Shown in pieces: positions 59,629-64,000 of a stretch of DNA of 64,000 nt. Every line of letters begins with the position of its first letter. Within the stretch, counting starts at the first letter, position 1. The notes below the pieces were generated by a model. It had not been told where the DNA came from, searched no databases, and was given only the letters and a program-made list of their open reading frames with translations. Position numbers and translations under genes: made by a program. The stretch comes from Sulfurisphaera ohwakuensis (GTDB taxonomy: Archaea; Thermoproteota; Thermoprotei_A; Sulfolobales; Sulfolobaceae): the NCBI RefSeq assembly GCF_009729055.1, contig NZ_CP045484.1:1860001-1924000 (forward strand). The letters run 5' to 3'.

Positions 59629-59658
59629 TTTTTTTATTCTTTTCTTGTTTTATTTTAT
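59629..59658 (+). terminator. T-rich termination region
   Basis: Runs of T with single interruptions follow the stop at 59628 and precede the separate promoter of the Nramp-like gene. Confidence 0.4.
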
Positions 59659-59744
59659 TTATAAACTCTACTAACTAAGGATCCTTCTATTACTAAAATC
59701 TAAGGAATAATACTTATTAGTATCTTTGAATATATTTATTTACG

Positions 59745-60956
59745 ATGTGGCGTAAAAGAATTACGACAAGTGAAAAAACAATTAATTTCTTAAAAGTCTT
59801 TGGTCCTGCATGGCTTGTTATGATGGCTGACATGGATGCTAGTAGCATTATAGGTGCTGCACAGACTGGTGCTGTATATAATTATGGATTTGTATGGATC
59901 CTTCTGCTTTTAATAATTCCACTTTATATTATACAAGAGACCTCGGGTAGAATTGGAGTTGCCACGGGTAAAGGTTTAGGAGAAGTAATTAGAGAAAATT
60001 ACAGTAAAAGAGTTGCAGCAATTATGGCATTACCTATGGCAATAACAGACGCATTTACTTATGCTATAGAATATATGGGGATAGCCATAGGATTTGAGGT
60101 GTTGGGAATTCCATTAATTATAAGTATTCCAGCTATTTTTATTATCCACATTCTAATAGTTACGAAACAGAAATATGTAGAAGCAGAAAGAGTTCTTTTA
60201 GGTATCTCGCTAGCCCTAATAGTTGGGCTTACAGCTACCCTATTTTTACGAGGAGTAAAAGATTATTCGCCTATCTATTTTAAACCCTCTCCCCTATTCT
60301 TTTTTCTTATCGCAGCCAATGTAGGGGCAGTAATAATGCCATTTATGCTATATTTCCAAGCCTCAGCTACAGCGATTAAACTAAAGGAGATTGATGCAAT
60401 AGAATACAAATCACAAGTTATTAAACATATGAGAAAAGAGACATTACTTGGAGCAATAGCCACTGAAATCTTAATGGTAATTGTAGAAATGACATTTGCC
60501 GGGATAAAAAACGCTTCTGATCCATCAGTTTTTGCCAGTGCTTCCCAATTAGCAACCGTAATGACTCCTATAGCTGGTGATCTTTCTCCAATATTTTTCT
60601 CCATAGGGCTAATAAGTGCTGGATTCCTTGCATTAGTTGTAATTTCTTTAGGCAGTGCTTGGGGAGTGGTTGAGGCACTCGGAATCCCAAAAAGGAGTGC
60701 TTGGAAGATATATGTTATTGAAAGTATACCGGCAGTTTTAGTTACATTACTATTACCTCCTTCCATGTTAATAAATACAATACTTGATCTCCTAGTATTC
60801 TTCGTTTATGCTCTAATTGGACCAATAATAATTCTCGGCATAATCTCAAGAAATAAAAAGATCATGGGTGAATATTATTCTAGTGGAATAAGGTTAGTTG
60901 CATACTGGATATCAGCAATAATTATACTTTCAATTGCTATTATTGCAACTTTTTAA
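59745..60956 (+). CDS. Nramp-related transporter with atypical metal-site motifs
   Basis: A 403-residue protein with 11 membrane segments of the Nramp (LeuT-fold) family: MADMDASSIIGAAQTGAVY in segment 1, then IPLYIIQETSGRIGVATGKGLGEVIRE, the well-known Nramp loop. The usual segment-1 motif DPGN is DMDA here, and the usual segment-6 MPH is MPF (VIMPFMLYFQAS). Both motifs bind Mn/Fe in true Nramps, so the substrate is probably different, as in the magnesium or metal-independent branches. The start at 59745 (MWRKRITTSEKT) lies in TATA-rich DNA. Convergent with the M28-like gene (17 nt). Confidence 0.75.
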   Translation: MWRKRITTSEKTINFLKVFGPAWLVMMADMDASSIIGAAQTGAVYNYGFVWILLLLIIPLYIIQETSGRIGVATGKGLGEVIRENYSKRVAAIMALPMAITDAFTYAIEYMGIAIGFEVLGIPLIISIPAIFIIHILIVTKQKYVEAERVLLGISLALIVGLTATLFLRGVKDYSPIYFKPSPLFFFLIAANVGAVIMPFMLYFQASATAIKLKEIDAIEYKSQVIKHMRKETLLGAIATEILMVIVEMTFAGIKNASDPSVFASASQLATVMTPIAGDLSPIFFSIGLISAGFLALVVISLGSAWGVVEALGIPKRSAWKIYVIESIPAVLVTLLLPPSMLINTILDLLVFFVYALIGPIIILGIISRNKKIMGEYYSSGIRLVAYWISAIIILSIAIIATF

Positions 60957-62019
60957 ATGTTGATGTTAAACCTAAGGGTATTATACTTCCTTTCCTTTCC
61001 TTTATTTCAAATCCTTGTTGCTTGGCATAATCAAAAAATATTTTATCTAATTCTTCCTTGGTAACGTTGTCCGTCTTCTCTAACATTTTTCTTAGTCCTT
61101 GTATTATCTCTTTCAGATATACCTTATCTTCATTTAATGGTAAATCCTTATCTGAATGATACCAGGGAATTAAATCATCATTATAAAGTACCATTGCAGG
61201 ATAGCCTTCTAAGACATAAGAGAAGTGATCTGAGAAAGGAGTTGGCATTTCTATTCTTTTTACATTAAAGAATTGAGAAAACTGAAATAAATCTGGAGTT
61301 GCCGAGAAAACAACCCTATTAGGAAAAAGAGCATCTAAAGAAATCATAATAAAAGTGTTGTCTTTTTTATGCTGAAAAGATCCGTTACAACATCTTGGAC
61401 CTTCCTCAGAGGAAAAGAAAAGGAACTTAAGACCATGATGTTTTAATTCAACTTTTAACCCCTCGATTATATCTAGAGAAAAGAGATTATCATGATAACC
61501 GCTTAACCAGTGATCCACATGAGCACCAATTACTATATAATCTTCTCCAGGAATAGCCTCAACCTCTAAATTATAACTTTCATTCTCTCTTAAATAAGAT
61601 TTAGAATAGATCTCAACTTCATCCCCATCCTTTAAAGGTACTTCAGAAAACACAGCAGGGATCTTTGAACCAACACTTATTCTTCTCAGTTTTCCCTGAT
61701 CGAAAAATATAACGCCTTTATAACCCTCTGCAACTGCCTTATCATAAAGGTCTTTAACCATAAAAGGGTGAGGGGGCATCTCATAATACCTAATCTCCTT
61801 ACCCACTTTTCCTTTAACGTAACCAGAAGTATAAGGAAGAAGAGAACCATTTACTTTTTTACCATTTACATAAAGCTCAAAGTTTTCAATTACCCATTCT
61901 TTAGTCTTTATAGTATGTAAAGAACCACCGAACTTTTCTTTTAACTCGCTCAAGATAAATTTCTCTTTATCACTACCATGAATAATCTCCCCCAGTGGGA
62001 AAAACTCTAAAGAAAGCAT
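60940..62019 (-). CDS. M28-family metallopeptidase-like protein
   Basis: A 359-residue protein with a zinc aminopeptidase core. VIGAHVDHWLSGYHDN (about 165-180) gives the first His and the bridging Asp, SSEEGPRCC (about 205-213) the Glu pair, MISLDALF (about 226) the next Asp, and WYHSDKD near 295 the last His. About 150 N-terminal residues include a PA-like insert. No signal peptide is seen, so it acts inside the cell. It hydrolyses peptides from their N-terminus; the exact substrate is unknown. It is single, with the membrane pair downstream on the same strand. Confidence 0.75.
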   Translation of the reverse strand: MLSLEFFPLGEIIHGSDKEKFILSELKEKFGGSLHTIKTKEWVIENFELYVNGKKVNGSLLPYTSGYVKGKVGKEIRYYEMPPHPFMVKDLYDKAVAEGYKGVIFFDQGKLRRISVGSKIPAVFSEVPLKDGDEVEIYSKSYLRENESYNLEVEAIPGEDYIVIGAHVDHWLSGYHDNLFSLDIIEGLKVELKHHGLKFLFFSSEEGPRCCNGSFQHKKDNTFIMISLDALFPNRVVFSATPDLFQFSQFFNVKRIEMPTPFSDHFSYVLEGYPAMVLYNDDLIPWYHSDKDLPLNEDKVYLKEIIQGLRKMLEKTDNVTKEELDKIFFDYAKQQGFEIKERKGSIIPLGLTSTFKKLQ

Positions 62020-62045
62020 TAAAGAAATAAAAGAAGTAAAAAATA

Positions 62046-62312
62046 TTAACTTTTATTTTCTTCCTTAATAGGTTTACCTAAAACTGATGGCGGGAATTGA
62101 GAGTAGATAACTCCAGCAATAACTAAGAGTAATGCAACTATATAACCTACAGTGGCTACTTGTGAAGGTGTTGGAGAGAAACCTTTGTAGTTTTGAGTTT
62201 CAGCTATTGCAACAGCAAATATTATTATTAACCCTATAATAAATATGATTTTGAATGCTTTATCCAATTTATTCAAATATTCTTGATTTTGAATAACTGC
62301 CATTTTATTCAC
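62046..62312 (-). CDS. Small two-segment membrane protein partner of the YeeE-type gene
   Basis: An 88-residue protein with hydrophobic stretches at about residues 24-42 and 55-75 and a charged C-terminus ([10 protein letters not shown]). Its start overlaps the YeeE/YedE stop by 4 nt, so it is translated with it. The family is not recognised. A small accessory subunit of the transporter is likely. Confidence 0.6.
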   Translation of the reverse strand: MNKMAVIQNQEYLNKLDKAFKIIFIIGLIIIFAVAIAETQNYKGFSPTPSQVATVGYIVALLLVIAGVIYSQFPPSVLGKPIKEENKS

Positions 62313-63538
62313 CCCTTATATACAACTTTTGCAGTAATTATCATAGCAATCATTACCATTACACCAAATTCTAAACCACTTATTGACATTTGTAATGCAC
62401 CACTTAAGATATGACCAGATGCACATCCACCAGCCATTCTGGCACCAAACATCATTAATGCAGTTCCACCAAATGAACCTAAAGCTCTAATAGCCTCATT
62501 ATTACCAAATCTTTTCTCCCAACTTGGCGGTATATTCTTCCTAAATGCAGTAAACCTTCTAGTTAAGAATACTGCAGCAAAGAATGATCCTAGAAGTGTA
62601 CCTATATCACTAAATGGCTCCCAACCAATACCTTTGAATACTATTTGACTATATTTAAAGTTCGGAAGGAATAATGCACCAGCCATCCATGAATATGTTG
62701 TTGATTCTCCGAATATTTGGTGCATAAACATTTCAGCAACAACAGTTAAACCTACTATTGCACCTACAGATACCATGTAGTATCTTGTAACATTAGATTC
62801 AACTGCCCAGTACTCGTTTAATTTCTTTGCAATGCTTTTCTCCTCATATGGTAAACCTCCGTATGTTAAGTACATTGCAGTATCTAATCTTTTAGCTTTT
62901 TCAACATCATTCATTTGTCCTTTTAATGTACCTCTTAAGCAACTATGTGTCCCACCCTTATATCTAGGTAAATAGTAAGCAACGGTAAAGAATATTGCTG
63001 AATATACTAAAGATATTAGGAATAACTCTACTGGTGTCAAATTACCCCATGGTATTAAATATTCTTTTCCAGATGGATGAGTTGCTCCAATTATTACACT
63101 ACCAAAATTCAAAGTGTTAACTAACCACTGTCCAGCAGAAGTTTGAAACAATGCTGTCCATGCCGCTGCACCAACTAGCCCACCAAGTATTGCATAAATA
63201 GCATCCCTTCTACCTTCACCTAAAGCCATCCATGTTGAACCTGGGAAATAGCCAGCTATTGCCAATCCAATACCAAATAGAATACCTCCTAGACCTACTC
63301 CAATAACATATAGAGGCTTTGGTGACCAGTGAAATCCTATACCTAAAGCATATAATCCGAACATTACTGGAGTAGATACTGCAACACCTAATAATATACA
63401 ATCTACGAATAGTCTGTCTTCCCATTTTGCTAACCTTATTAGAGTTTCAGGGTTCCCAATTCCCCAAGCTTCTGCTGCCGCACCAATTATAAATCCTACA
63501 ATTATTCCAACCCATAATGGAGCTACGTATGTTATCAT
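62309..63538 (-). CDS. YeeE/YedE-type sulfur (thiosulfate) transporter
   Basis: A 409-residue protein with about 10 membrane segments in two inverted halves, of the YeeE/YedE (TsuA) family that brings sulfur compounds into cells. The C-terminal half holds the classic motif [14 protein letters not shown] (about 378-391) with its pore cysteine. The matching place in the first half reads [14 protein letters not shown] (about 91-104), with Phe where the family normally has Cys (GYCPGT). In this sulfur-oxidiser it may import thiosulfate or move sulfur for sHdr. It is followed by an overlapping small membrane gene. Confidence 0.8.
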   Translation of the reverse strand: MITYVAPLWVGIIVGFIIGAAAEAWGIGNPETLIRLAKWEDRLFVDCILLGVAVSTPVMFGLYALGIGFHWSPKPLYVIGVGLGGILFGIGLAIAGYFPGSTWMALGEGRRDAIYAILGGLVGAAAWTALFQTSAGQWLVNTLNFGSVIIGATHPSGKEYLIPWGNLTPVELFLISLVYSAIFFTVAYYLPRYKGGTHSCLRGTLKGQMNDVEKAKRLDTAMYLTYGGLPYEEKSIAKKLNEYWAVESNVTRYYMVSVGAIVGLTVVAEMFMHQIFGESTTYSWMAGALFLPNFKYSQIVFKGIGWEPFSDIGTLLGSFFAAVFLTRRFTAFRKNIPPSWEKRFGNNEAIRALGSFGGTALMMFGARMAGGCASGHILSGALQMSISGLEFGVMVMIAMIITAKVVYKG

Positions 63539-63825
63539 TTTACTTTCACCAAATTTTTATATTTAACTCCATATGTATAAATTTTAGTTACTAAAATTTG
63601 TTTGATTTTAATTAACTCAGTTAATTATATCAAATACTAAACCACTTTAAACTTTTAAAATTTTACTTATAGTTTAGAAATAATTGCAAACAAAAATTAA
63701 TGAACTTAGAACTAGCATAACTGGTTATCCTTATATCTATATGCTATGGAAAATTCATCCAAATAATTGGAACACCTTGAAAGTACTAGAGTAAGGTTAA
63801 TAAACTACTGTAATAATTATTCTTT
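63539..63825. other. AT-rich upstream region of the YeeE-type gene
   Basis: This gap holds the minus-strand promoter of the transporter (TATA-rich 63555-63580) and possibly the start region of a small plus-strand gene. No fold or repeat of note was seen. Confidence 0.4.
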
Positions 63826-63936
63826 ATGCAAACCATACTTGTTCAAAAGAAAGAAACAATATTAAAGAGCGTTGATGAACTCACTGAAAGAAGCATAGAT
63901 AATACAACTGTGATGGAAAGAAGAAACCTAGATTGA
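63826..63936 (+). CDS. Possible 36-residue small protein
   Basis: An ATG-to-TGA frame: MQTILVQKKETILKSVDEL, then TERSIDNTTVMERRNLD. It is soluble and charged, and T-rich DNA (63938-63966) follows, as after real genes. TTAATAAAC about 25 nt upstream could be its TATA. It is short and unrecognised, so confidence is low; an antitoxin-like or peptide role is possible. Confidence 0.3.
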   Translation: MQTILVQKKETILKSVDELTERSIDNTTVMERRNLD

Positions 63937-63937
63937 C

Positions 63938-63966
63938 TTTTTAAGTCTTAAGTTTTTTTCTTTTTT
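63938..63966 (+). terminator. T-rich termination region
   Basis: Two T-rich blocks follow the small frame ending at 63936. The short inverted match AAGTC and GACTT just before them adds weak support. Confidence 0.3.
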
Positions 63967-64000
63967 GATGATTAAGCCTCTTACTTCTTCTCAGGAAGAG

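Noticed and set aside
60275..60766. 163-codon frame antisense to the Nramp-like gene
   Set aside because: The Nramp-like gene is clear on the plus strand; the antisense frame has no recognisable fold and arises from low stop density.
63981..64000. End of a minus-strand gene (LPEKK then stop) at the window edge
   Set aside because: Only five codons are visible, too few to support a gene.

Overview
The window is AT-rich (about one-third GC by eye) DNA from a thermoacidophilic crenarchaeon of the order Sulfolobales. The gene content fits a chemolithotrophic sulfur metaboliser of the Acidianus or Sulfurisphaera kind. Evidence: TATA-box promoters about 25-30 nt upstream of leaderless or short-leader genes, GGTGA-type ribosome sites inside operons, many Sulfolobales-specific families (DUF1286, DUF3211, DUF3834), and three sulfur-energy systems in one stretch. 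The genus cannot be fixed from the sequence alone. No rRNA, tRNA or CRISPR array was seen.

Layout. 1-8.8 kb: a complex iron-sulfur molybdoenzyme (Tat-exported Mo subunit, four-cluster FeS subunit, start of a probable TorD-like chaperone), a divergent NrfD/PsrC-type membrane anchor, a TPR protein, a wHTH regulator and a DUF2173 protein. 8.9-11.8 kb: SMP-30 lactonase, SLOG protein, class II amidotransferase and small membrane proteins. 11.8-14.0 kb: a tandemly duplicated module of a small protein, an antisense-overlapping RelE-like toxin and DUF1286; one copy is decayed by a single-base indel that shifts both overlapping genes, and the region also holds a long structured inverted repeat. 14-18 kb: DUF3834 and two MFS transporters. 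18.6-21.1 kb: thiosulfate:quinone oxidoreductase doxDA and a SWIM zinc-finger protein. 21.3-27.0 kb: APC permease, a large internally duplicated membrane iron-sulfur protein with a separate single-unit paralogue, and a KefB-type antiporter. 27-34.7 kb: START-like DUF3211 protein, thiC, a flavoprotein disulfide reductase, epimerase, two-cysteine HTH regulator, a transposase relic and an SDR. 34.9-36.2 kb: a solo-TnpB IS200/IS605-type element with end hairpins.

36.3-59.3 kb is a sulfur-oxidation island: the sHdr operon (C1-B1-A-hyp-C2-B2), TusA and DsrE3A, a divergent operon of DsrE-like, dihydrolipoamide-dehydrogenase-like, hypothetical and thioredoxin-like proteins, a repeat-rich DUF1641-type protein, a tightly coupled lipoate operon (lipoate ligase, two LipS-type radical-SAM enzymes, an M23-like protein and an HDAC-fold protein), three regulators in the window sharing a two-cysteine signature, a second TusA, a YHS/TRASH-like mini-protein, two lipoate-binding GcvH-like proteins (LbpA) and a second ligase. 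The working model, from known sHdr biology, is that sulfane sulfur is passed by TusA/DsrE to the sHdr complex and to lipoyl-LbpA, is oxidised in the cytoplasm, and the electrons join those from TQO in the quinone pool. 59.7-63.5 kb: an atypical Nramp transporter, an M28-like peptidase and a YeeE/YedE-type sulfur transporter with a small membrane partner.

The most promising less-described items are the lipoate operon with its HDAC-fold and M23-like genes, the duplicated antisense-overlapping module, the triplicated membrane unit at 22.9-25.5 kb, the two-cysteine regulator family and the 12.7-kb structured element. Many convergent gene pairs overlap by a few bases. Starts given here were chosen from TATA spacing and ribosome sites. 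All family names come from motif reading, not from searches.
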